In this document: piece by piece, positions 9,114 through 16,320 of the stretch | Numbering within the stretch: the stretch's first letter is position 1 | Layout of the letters: every line of letters starts with the position of its first letter | IMG/VR virus record: IMGVR_UViG_3300027883_000022 | Coordinates: 1-26,090 of that record | Length of the DNA: 26,090 nt | From: a virus | Reading direction: 5' to 3' (one strand) | Position numbers and translations under genes: made by a program | Notes under the pieces: model-generated | What the model was told of the DNA's origin: nothing | What the model saw: only the letters and a program-made list of their open reading frames with translations | Databases searched by the model: none

Positions 9114-9135
9114 TACATCATCCAATGATGGTGTA
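9114..9135 (+). promoter_or_regulatory. RNA hairpin in the DNA polymerase leader, possible translational operator
   Basis: TACATCATC (9114-9122) and GATGGTGTA (9127-9135) form a 9-bp stem with one G-U pair and a CAAT loop. A second possible stem, ATGTGT (9141-9146) with ACACAT (9160-9165), ends 6 nt before the ATG at 9172. T4 and RB69 polymerases repress their own mRNA by binding a leader hairpin, so a similar autoregulatory element is a reasonable hypothesis. Confidence 0.45.
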
Positions 9136-9171
9136 AGATAATGTGTCAACTAATTAAAAACACATATAACA

Positions 9172-11940
9172 ATGATTAAAGAGATAATCTCACAGGAGGT
9201 AATCGAGGAATTTCTCAATGGTTCCGATCCCGAAAAGTATATCGTAGGTATAGAGTACGAGTACAAAACAAACACAATTTACAAAATTATCCAAGATCCT
9301 GAAAAAGGTAAGATTATTCGTAAGGATACTCTAACCCCATTTCTTTGGGTTAATGACATTAGTAGTTTAAATTTTTACGGAAGAGACAAAGCTCGACAAC
9401 GTAAAAAGATGATTGAATATGGTATTAAGATCGAAAAGTTAGAGGATAAAGGTCACCAACGACTTATGGAGGGTTATAATTACATCGTGAAAAGTACCAA
9501 AGGTTATGGACCTTTGTTGGATTTTTTCAGACAAGGTGGTATTAATCCGTGGGATGAAGATGTAAGAAACCATTTTATTCTGTTAAACCCAAAAGAACAA
9601 TTTCTCATTCAAAAAGAAAAAAGACTCTTTAAGGGATTAGAAGATTATGACGACGTTCATCGTTTAGTGTTTGATATTGAAACAACAGGTCTTGATCCTG
9701 AGGTAGATAAGATAATTCTTATTGGGATGAAGGATAATCGAGATTTTGTTCAGATTATTGATGCTTTCGGTGAAGATGGTGAGGCGAGGTGTATCATAGA
9801 GTTCTTTAAACACTTGAGGGAATTAAAACCAACAACCATTGCTGGATATAACTCATCATTCTTTGATTTTCCTTTTATTTTAAAGAGGTGTGAGATATTA
9901 GGTATTAACCCTAAAGAACATACTCAGATATTTCATGCTCAGGGAATTAAAGAACGTGAAGGAATGTTAAAATTAGCCAATGAGGTTGAATACTACACAC
10001 AACACATTATTTGGGGAATGAACATTCTTGATATTGCACATTCTGTTCGTCGATCTCAAGCAATTAACTCGGACATTAAATCGTGGGGGTTAAAGTATAT
10101 CACAAAATATCTTGGAGCCGAAAAGAAGAATCGTGTATATGTTGAGGGATCACAGATATCAAACATCTATATTGATAATGAAAGTTTTTATATGAATCCT
10201 GAAACAGGTAAGTATAAAAAGATTGGGTCACCTGGCACTGAAAACCTATTAGAAAGATTTCCAAATGTTTATGAGGTTTGGACAGGTAGAAAAATAGTAG
10301 AACAGTACCTTGAAGATGATTTATATGAGACTATGGTTGTTGACGATTCATTTAGTCAATCAACATTTTTACTATCTAAGGTTGTACCCGCAACTTATGA
10401 AAGAGTCTCTACCATGGGAACAGCAACACTATGGAAGTTAATAATGTTAGCGTGGTCATATAAACATGATTTAGCAGTACCTAAAAAAGATGAACGTAGA
10501 CCAATAACGGGTGGTTTGTCAAGATTACTAAACGTTGGTTATGAGACTAACGTAGTTAAGTTTGATTACTCTTCACTATATCCATCAATACAGTTAGTGT
10601 ATGATGTGTTTCCCGATTGTGATGTGATGGGTGTTCAGAAGTCGATGTTAAAGTACTTCCGAGATGTTCGTATAAATTACAAATTATTGGCGGCTGAACA
10701 CTATAAGACAAATCCCGAACTATCAGAAAAATACAACAGAAAACAATTACCAATTAAGATTTTCATTAATGCATACTTTGGTTCATTGTCAGCACCTCAC
10801 GTATTCCCATGGGGTGATATGGATATGGGTGAAACTATCACATGTGTCGGAAGACAAAGTCTTAGAATGATGATCATGTATTTCCAAGGTATTGGGTATA
10901 AACCACTTGTAATGGATACGGATGGTGTTAACTTTTCTGCACCTAAAGACATGGAAAGTCGTAAGTACATAGGTAAGGGGTTAAATGGTCTTGTTGTCAA
11001 GGATAAAGAATATGAGGGTCTTGAAGCGGACACTGCGGAATTTAACGATATCTTTATGAGAGGTGAGATGGGTCTTGATATTGATTATGTTTGTCCCGCA
11101 ACCATTAATCTCGCAAGGAAAAACTATGTATTAAAGAAACCAAATGGTGGTGTTAAATTAACAGGTAACACAATTAAATCAAAAAATCTTTCAGGTTATA
11201 TTGTTGATTTTCTTGATAAGGGTTTAAGGTTATTACTTGATGGTAAAGGACATGAATTTATTGAGTATTACTACAGTTACATTGAAGTCATATACAACCA
11301 AGAAATACCATTAGCGAAGATTGCTAATAAATCGAGAGTTAAACAATCAATAGATGATTATAAAAAACACATACAGAAAAGAACCAAAAGTGGATCTTTA
11401 ATGTCTCGAAAGGCACACATGGAGTTAATTATGGTTAATGGTTATAATGCGGGTCTTGGTGAAACAATATTCTATGTTAATAATGGTACCGCTAAATCTC
11501 ACGGTGATGTTTCAAAGAAACCAAAGACCGATGAAGTGAGAATTAATTGTTACATGATTACTGAAAAAGAAATGTCTGACAATCCTGAAATGAAAGGTGA
11601 ATATAACATTGCTCGATACGTAAATACATTTAACAAAAGAATAGAACCACTTATGGTTGTCTTTAGTCCTGACATACGTAACGATATAATGGTAGATAAT
11701 CCTGAGAAAAGACAATACTTCACACCTACACAATGTAAGTTAGATTCGGGTAACCCCATGAAAGAGGGTGGTCAAGACAACTATGATGATGTGATGACAT
11801 TATCTGAAACTGAGGTGATTTTTTGGAATAAGATAAAGAGGGATCCGTTCTTCCTATACTTAGACGATAGTCTTAAACATATTGACCAACATTGGGTTAA
11901 ACACAATAGAAGTCTATTAGATTTTGAAATAGAGGAATAA
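9172..11940 (+). CDS. 43: Family B DNA polymerase with 3'-5' exonuclease (T4 gp43-like), 922 aa
   Basis: Replicative DNA polymerase, close in length to T4 gp43 (898 aa). The exonuclease domain shows Exo I DIETTG (Asp168, Glu170), Exo II GYNSSFFDFPF (Asn227, Asp232) and Exo III YLEDD (Tyr379, Asp383), so proofreading residues are present. The polymerase domain has motif A DYSSLYPS (Asp465), motif B around KIFINAYFGS (Lys529, Asn533, Gly537) and motif C DTDG (Asp582, Asp584). Motif C has Gly where DTDS is usual. The C-terminus could carry a clamp-binding tail, but no clear motif was identified. The gene stands alone, with a host-type promoter, a structured leader and a terminator directly after it, so it is probably expressed before the TATTTAT genes. 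The ATG at 9172 lies in an A-rich leader with no Shine-Dalgarno sequence. Confidence 0.96.
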   Translation: MIKEIISQEVIEEFLNGSDPEKYIVGIEYEYKTNTIYKIIQDPEKGKIIRKDTLTPFLWVNDISSLNFYGRDKARQRKKMIEYGIKIEKLEDKGHQRLMEGYNYIVKSTKGYGPLLDFFRQGGINPWDEDVRNHFILLNPKEQFLIQKEKRLFKGLEDYDDVHRLVFDIETTGLDPEVDKIILIGMKDNRDFVQIIDAFGEDGEARCIIEFFKHLRELKPTTIAGYNSSFFDFPFILKRCEILGINPKEHTQIFHAQGIKEREGMLKLANEVEYYTQHIIWGMNILDIAHSVRRSQAINSDIKSWGLKYITKYLGAEKKNRVYVEGSQISNIYIDNESFYMNPETGKYKKIGSPGTENLLERFPNVYEVWTGRKIVEQYLEDDLYETMVVDDSFSQSTFLLSKVVPATYERVSTMGTATLWKLIMLAWSYKHDLAVPKKDERRPITGGLSRLLNVGYETNVVKFDYSSLYPSIQLVYDVFPDCDVMGVQKSMLKYFRDVRINYKLLAAEHYKTNPELSEKYNRKQLPIKIFINAYFGSLSAPHVFPWGDMDMGETITCVGRQSLRMMIMYFQGIGYKPLVMDTDGVNFSAPKDMESRKYIGKGLNGLVVKDKEYEGLEADTAEFNDIFMRGEMGLDIDYVCPATINLARKNYVLKKPNGGVKLTGNTIKSKNLSGYIVDFLDKGLRLLLDGKGHEFIEYYYSYIEVIYNQEIPLAKIANKSRVKQSIDDYKKHIQKRTKSGSLMSRKAHMELIMVNGYNAGLGETIFYVNNGTAKSHGDVSKKPKTDEVRINCYMITEKEMSDNPEMKGEYNIARYVNTFNKRIEPLMVVFSPDIRNDIMVDNPEKRQYFTPTQCKLDSGNPMKEGGQDNYDDVMTLSETEVIFWNKIKRDPFFLYLDDSLKHIDQHWVKHNRSLLDFEIEE

Positions 11941-11946
11941 ATTTAT

Positions 11947-11976
11947 GGGGGTTGAAATAATACCCCCTTATTTTTT
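11947..11976 (+). terminator. Intrinsic terminator after DNA polymerase
   Basis: GGGGGT (11947-11952) pairs with ACCCCC (11962-11967) around a 9-nt loop, followed by TTATTTTTT. It begins 7 nt after the polymerase stop and overlaps the end of the convergent gp13-like gene. The T-run favours termination of rightward transcripts. Confidence 0.8.
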
Positions 11977-13093
11977 AGATTCCAAGGAATGGAGATTGGA
12001 ATGGTCTATACTTAAGTGACTTATTTAAGTTTTCTGCTTCGTTACCTTTTCTCTCTAACATTTTGTCAGGACGTAATCTTTCCAATCGTTGTGTTAGTTC
12101 TTCAACAAGTTTTGTTTTCTCATCCTTACCTTCAGTTAAAAGTGAGTTATAATCTAATTTAACTTCACTATCGGGAACTCTTAAGTCTCCTGAAAATTTA
12201 GAATATACTCTTCCTAACCCTTCTTTAGAATATGCAATTAGATACTTACGTACCCAATTCTGTGCTGGTCTGTTAAGTGTCTCCCATGTAAGTTCTTCTG
12301 TTTCAATATCAGAAGGTAACTTTATAATATCTTTGTTTTTTGCTAAACAGTCATCACGATCGTGGGTATCATAATACCAATACCACACATAATAGTTATG
12401 TTTCTGTACAGAACCAAAATCAAACCTACCACCTGGTGTATTATAAAGATGGACGTGTTTTTTTCCTTCAGGACCCGCAGTAACACGATACGTAAGTTCA
12501 CCACCGATTAAACGATTTTTTAAACCCCTATCTTGCATTCTTGCCAATAAATCATAAGCTGGCATCATAAAGTAAGAACCTGAAGTTCCCATTTGTGCAA
12601 ATCCACCAACACCACCAGAACCTACACCACCAAGACCACCAAACCCACCTAAAAATGGATCCACGATTGAATCGGTTAATTCTGCTCTTGTAAACCAAAG
12701 AAGTTCGTTTATTTCTCTTCCCGCAGCAATTTCATACATTTGTTGGTTGGCAACCAATTGTATTTTATCTAACTTCAACTCCGACTCACCACCTGTTTGA
12801 AGACCCACAATTTTAGAATATGCATGTGAATATTGTGTTTCATAGTCAACCGATCTCGTAGTGAACGCTCTTGTTAAGGATTGTGTATCAACATTTAACC
12901 CAGCTAATGATGACCACTGTGATTCGATTAACCAATCACTTACATATTGTTCATATTCGTCAAGTGCTAACTCAAGGAATGTATCCATCTGTTCTTCCGT
13001 CAACTCGATAGAACGAATCGGCATACCTAAAAGATGAAAAACCTGTGAGTATAACTTCTCTTTGTTTGTTGGTGTTATAATTGTGCTTGGCAT
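11975..13093 (-). CDS. 13: Neck/head-completion protein, gp13-like, 372 aa
   Basis: The N-terminal segment GMPIRSIELTEEQMDTFLELALDEYEQYVSD (read in two overlapping parts, residues 23-53) matches the opening helix pair of T4-type gp13 neck proteins, where acidic residues and a Tyr-rich helix follow a Gly-x-Pro turn. The C-terminal part, WVRKYLIAYSKEGLGRVYSK followed by FSGDLRVPDSEVKLD (residues about 280-315), matches the connector segment of the same family. Gp13 closes the filled head and joins it to the tail. Residues 148-165 are a Gly-rich stretch (GGFGGLGGVGSGGVGGF) that is probably a flexible loop. The gene is leftward, against the other neck and tail genes, with its own TATTTAT promoter. 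Length is somewhat above T4 gp13 (309 aa). Confidence 0.75.
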   Translation of the reverse strand: MPSTIITPTNKEKLYSQVFHLLGMPIRSIELTEEQMDTFLELALDEYEQYVSDWLIESQWSSLAGLNVDTQSLTRAFTTRSVDYETQYSHAYSKIVGLQTGGESELKLDKIQLVANQQMYEIAAGREINELLWFTRAELTDSIVDPFLGGFGGLGGVGSGGVGGFAQMGTSGSYFMMPAYDLLARMQDRGLKNRLIGGELTYRVTAGPEGKKHVHLYNTPGGRFDFGSVQKHNYYVWYWYYDTHDRDDCLAKNKDIIKLPSDIETEELTWETLNRPAQNWVRKYLIAYSKEGLGRVYSKFSGDLRVPDSEVKLDYNSLLTEGKDEKTKLVEELTQRLERLRPDKMLERKGNEAENLNKSLKYRPFQSPFLGI

Positions 13094-13100
13094 ATCTTAC

Positions 13101-13131
13101 TTGATTTATTAATATAAATAGTTTATATTTG
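13101..13131 (+). promoter_or_regulatory. Bacteroidota-type promoter (TTG-N20-TATATTTG) for the nuclease gene
   Basis: TTG at 13101-13103 and TATATTTG at 13124-13131, again exactly 20 nt apart as at the polymerase promoter. The -7 box ends 20 nt before the ATG at 13152. Confidence 0.65.
13114..13120 (-). promoter_or_regulatory. TATTTAT late-promoter candidate for the gp13-like gene
   Basis: TATTTAT on the minus strand, 20 nt before the ATG at 13093. It lies inside the spacer of the rightward host-type promoter, so the two promoters interlock. Confidence 0.5.
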
Positions 13132-13151
13132 GAATAATCACACATTTAATT

Positions 13152-14024
13152 ATGGTATCAGAAGAACAATTACAAAAAATCAGAAATAAACACAAATCTA
13201 AGTTAGATATATGGAGATACATTAACAGTGTAAGTCCATTAAGAAAGAAACTAAGTTGGAAGATAATGGGTATTGTTAGAATTATTTGGGAAGATCGGGG
13301 ATTACCACGATACGGTCAAATTATTGAATCAGATGGGAGTACATCTGAAGTGGGTGTTTATGATTATAACCCCGAAAATGACAAATACGATCATAGGAGT
13401 GGAATAAACTACACAAACACAAGTTACACACAACATAAATATTTAGAGAAGAAACTAAAAGAATTGTACGGTTACGAGTTACCATATGAGAGAGATTCTG
13501 ACGGAGGTTTTATTGAGGACACTGTAATTGATACAATAAATGAATTTGCTGAACATTTATATAATCATAGATTCGAGATTTTTGAAGATGGAAAAATAAA
13601 GGACTCTTTAGATGATATTAAAACGAAGAATGTTGGTGCAGGAAATAAGTCTCAAAAATTAGTAGAATCAAATCATAAATTAATATGGACAGATTCAATT
13701 GGATATGAAGATGACGACATATTAACAGGTGGAAGTGCACAAGATTTCAAAGGTATCGATGGTGTAATAAAATTTACAGATCGAAACGAAACGAATCAAG
13801 TTAAATCATGTGGTGGATGGTCAATTACTTCAGATGGTAATTACAAAGTAAAAGTTACCACATCAATAAGTCAATATAAGGATATTGATTATATTTCATT
13901 TACCCATAGAGGTGATATAATTGTTTTTAAAATTGATATGGATTTAGTTGAAAGAATACATAGTGATAATGTATATTTCATTTTTGACTCTTCCTTACTA
14001 TTTTTTACCAATCGACTTGATTAA
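13152..14024 (+). CDS. Predicted PD-(D/E)XK-type nuclease, 290 aa
   Basis: The likely catalytic core is residues about 194-220: GSAQDFKGIDGVIKF followed by NQVKSC, giving Asp203 then Gln216-x-Lys218. A Gly-Ile-Asp strand followed by QVK is a common form of the PD-(D/E)XK metal-dependent nuclease core in which Gln replaces Glu. The N-terminal 130 residues are helical and charged (MVSEEQLQKIRNKHKSK) and may bind DNA. The 3' end overlaps the 3' end of the leftward helicase gene by 27 nt. The upstream host-type promoter suggests early or middle expression. Possible roles are host DNA breakdown, recombination or defence against competing DNA; none can be chosen from sequence. The nuclease call rests on one motif and is moderate. 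Confidence 0.6.
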   Translation: MVSEEQLQKIRNKHKSKLDIWRYINSVSPLRKKLSWKIMGIVRIIWEDRGLPRYGQIIESDGSTSEVGVYDYNPENDKYDHRSGINYTNTSYTQHKYLEKKLKELYGYELPYERDSDGGFIEDTVIDTINEFAEHLYNHRFEIFEDGKIKDSLDDIKTKNVGAGNKSQKLVESNHKLIWTDSIGYEDDDILTGGSAQDFKGIDGVIKFTDRNETNQVKSCGGWSITSDGNYKVKVTTSISQYKDIDYISFTHRGDIIVFKIDMDLVERIHSDNVYFIFDSSLLFFTNRLD

Positions 14025-15755
14025 CTCCGAAGCAAAAGTTTCGGAATATTCACCATCACCCATAACTTGATCAATTACACTTTTCTTCTTTTGTAGAATA
14101 TTGTAGACTGTCATTTCAATAGTATTTTCAAAAACAGGATAATAAACCAATACACTATTTTTTTGACCGTAACGATATGCTCTATCTTCCGCTTGTGAGT
14201 GATCTGCGGGTACAAACGATAAATCATTCATAATAACAACATCGGCAGCCGTAAGTGTAATACCCACACCCGCCGCTTTAATGTTTCCAATAAAAATCTT
14301 TACCTTAGGGTCATTCTGAAATCTATCAACCGCTTGTTGTCTACCATCCTTTGACATTCTACCATCAAGGACAACACATTTCTTTTTGTACTTCTCCCTT
14401 AACATGTCTAATGAAACTGTAAAATTAGTGAAAACAATCACTTTACGGTCCTGTTCCAATACATTATCAATTAACTCACAGGTATGTTCCACCTTATCAA
14501 TTGCAATTAACTGACGTAACCTCATTAAACGATTAAGGGTTACCGTTATACTCTCTTTTGTTTTTTGTTCCTCTGTGATCTTTAAAAACTCCGTTAATTC
14601 GTCATCGTAGAATGAACTCTTCATCTCTAACCATATTGGTGAGATAATTTTTTCTGGTAAATCAAGAACGTCCGTCTTTAATCTTCGTAGAACCACCGCT
14701 TTCGTTTGGTCTCTAAGTTCATTAAGATTACTTGCACCACTTGTATTCCATATTTTTCTACCTCCCACTCTAAATTGATATCCTTTACAGTACCTTATTA
14801 CGTACGTTTTCCAATTTATTGTTAAAGGTGATTTAACAATCTTAAGAAGATTATAGAAATTAATAGGTCTTGATGTCATTGGTGTTCCCGTAAGTAACCA
14901 AACTTTAGGGATTTTAGTTAAAATATCGTTTAATAATTTAGTTCTTTGTGCTGTTGAGTTTGAAATGTAATGTGCCTCATCAACAATTGCCAAATCAAAA
15001 CCTTCATTCACTATTGTTTGGTAACCCTCACTTTCTACGTTATTTTCCGTAGTGTGGAAATTTTTTAAAATATCGTAATTTATAATATAGTACTTGTACT
15101 GTGCTCCCCATTTTCTACCTTCAACAATTAAAACCTCTTCCTTAGTGTAAAATTCAATCTCTCTCTTCCAATTAATTTTTAAAGATGCAGGACAAACAAT
15201 TAATACTTTTTTTACATCACTTTCCATTGAAGCAATAACAGTACTTGTTGTTTTACCAAGACCCATATCATCCGCTAAAATAAAATGACTATTTGCAAGT
15301 AGTTTTTCAATTGCGGTTTTTTGGTGTTCCATTGGTGGTCGGTGGTCATATGGTGAGTAATCAACTTCTCTGTCCAATGTCTTTTCTTCCTGTATAATAG
15401 CAGCCTTTGGTACCCACATAGACATGTGTGGTAAATCTACATTGATGTTACCCCATATATTAAATGCTTTATCACTCTCACATAAGAGTTTTTCCACCCA
15501 AATGTGCCGTACTGGTTCAGGTAGTAATCTATCTTCCATTACTTTCTTCCCAAAGTGTTCAGAAATCTCAACATATTTGCGTGCAATTTTAGGTACTGTT
15601 TCCCAATGTTTGAGTACGTAATCGGATTGTGGTCGAGTAAGTGTATGATTTTTACTTGTTTCAAACTTTCTCTTCCACGATAGTATTTGGTTATTGTAAC
15701 CTGTGTATCCCGTCACAATTTCCCTCGCTTCTATTTCAGGTATCTGTCTTTCCAT
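13998..15755 (-). CDS. SNF2-family (SF2) DNA-dependent ATPase/helicase, 585 aa
   Basis: The ATG at 15755 (MERQIPEIEAREIV) is chosen. The reading frame extends 40 codons further, but that part runs antisense through the start of the divergent gene at 15808 and has no family similarity. Motifs in order: helical Q-like EHQKTAIE (143-150), Walker A DDMGLGKT (162-169), DEAH box VDEAH (258-262), motif III LLTGTP (287-292), and in the second RecA lobe LDGRMS (463-468), the motif V region GNIKAAGVGITLT (490-502) and motif VI QAEDRAYRYGQ (521-531). This order and the QAxDRAxRxGQ box are typical of SNF2/SMARCAL1-like translocases, which remodel DNA or fork structures. T4 UvsW does a similar job but belongs to a different branch. 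Little is added to the core, so it is a compact version. Possible role: fork restart or recombination. Confidence 0.88.
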   Translation of the reverse strand: MERQIPEIEAREIVTGYTGYNNQILSWKRKFETSKNHTLTRPQSDYVLKHWETVPKIARKYVEISEHFGKKVMEDRLLPEPVRHIWVEKLLCESDKAFNIWGNINVDLPHMSMWVPKAAIIQEEKTLDREVDYSPYDHRPPMEHQKTAIEKLLANSHFILADDMGLGKTTSTVIASMESDVKKVLIVCPASLKINWKREIEFYTKEEVLIVEGRKWGAQYKYYIINYDILKNFHTTENNVESEGYQTIVNEGFDLAIVDEAHYISNSTAQRTKLLNDILTKIPKVWLLTGTPMTSRPINFYNLLKIVKSPLTINWKTYVIRYCKGYQFRVGGRKIWNTSGASNLNELRDQTKAVVLRRLKTDVLDLPEKIISPIWLEMKSSFYDDELTEFLKITEEQKTKESITVTLNRLMRLRQLIAIDKVEHTCELIDNVLEQDRKVIVFTNFTVSLDMLREKYKKKCVVLDGRMSKDGRQQAVDRFQNDPKVKIFIGNIKAAGVGITLTAADVVIMNDLSFVPADHSQAEDRAYRYGQKNSVLVYYPVFENTIEMTVYNILQKKKSVIDQVMGDGEYSETFASELIKSIGKK

Positions 15756-15764
15756 ATAATATAT

Positions 15765-15795
15765 TAAATATAACGAAATCAAATGACATTTTAAA
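15765..15795 (-). promoter_or_regulatory. Weak host-type promoter candidate for the helicase
   Basis: On the minus strand TATATTTA (15772-15765) follows TTT (15795-15793) with a 20-nt spacer, the same geometry as the two better TTG-N20-TATATTTG promoters but with one mismatch in each box. It ends 9 nt before the ATG at 15755. Confidence 0.3.
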
Positions 15796-15796
15796 C

Positions 15797-15803
15797 TATT
15801 TAT
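15797..15803 (+). promoter_or_regulatory. TATTTAT late-promoter candidate, 4 nt before ATG
   Basis: TATTTAT, then GTGT, then the ATG at 15808. The motif overlaps an in-frame ATG at 15802, which argues that 15808 is the real start. Confidence 0.5.
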
Positions 15804-15807
15804 GTGT

Positions 15808-16320
15808 ATGAGTAAAAAGGTTCCAATTACAAGACTGAGTAAATTCTTCTCAACTGAAGATTTTGACCTGAACATACAAATGGGTGAGGAATACCTTCAT
15901 GGTGACCTCAATATGAAGTTGGTTCTCTATCGTGTTGATCATGATAGTACCGATACCGATGCAGTATATGCTGAAGTTGGTAAAGATCAAATAAAATTTT
16001 ACCCACCTGTGGAGTTTAATGCGTTAGTTAAAGTAGAACAACCAAAGAACAGTACATATAAAAGTGGTATGGTTCGATACAATGAACCTGGTAATTTAAC
16101 ATTGTCGGTTTATTTAAAACATTTAAATGATTTAGGTATTGATTTAAAGTACGGTGATTTTATTGGTTATCCTGAAACAGAAGAAAAAGTAAGGTATTAT
16201 ACGGTAACTAACGATGGGAAGGTAACGTCCGACAGTAAACATAATATGTTTGGTTTTAAACCATTCTATAGAACCATAACATGTGTTCCGGCACAAGAAG
16301 TAGAATTTAGAGGAGTATAA
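15808..16320 (+). CDS. Candidate neck protein (gp14-like), 170 aa
   Basis: The product begins MSKKVPITRLSKFF. The stretch LYRVDHDSTDTDAVYAEVGK, then IKFYPPVEFNALVKVE, recalls T4-type gp14 neck proteins, where a D-x-L/V-Y/F-G/A-E segment precedes a short beta strand with aromatic-Pro residues. The C-terminal part is a compact beta domain (YGDFIGYPETEEKVRYYTVT). It is followed by the gp15-like gene with a 1-base overlap (TAATG), a strong sign of translational coupling and of a shared role in head-tail joining. It is shorter than T4 gp14 (256 aa), so the family call is only moderate. Alternative: a different head-tail connector or tail-completion protein. Confidence 0.7.
   Translation: MSKKVPITRLSKFFSTEDFDLNIQMGEEYLHGDLNMKLVLYRVDHDSTDTDAVYAEVGKDQIKFYPPVEFNALVKVEQPKNSTYKSGMVRYNEPGNLTLSVYLKHLNDLGIDLKYGDFIGYPETEEKVRYYTVTNDGKVTSDSKHNMFGFKPFYRTITCVPAQEVEFRGV

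Noticed and set aside
13998-14024. Frameshift or fusion between nuclease and helicase genes
   Set aside because: The genes are on opposite strands and merely overlap at their stops.
15756-15875. 40-codon N-terminal extension of the helicase
   Set aside because: It would run antisense through the promoter and the first codons of the gene at 15808, and it has no resemblance to SNF2 proteins. The ATG at 15755 gives a normal start.
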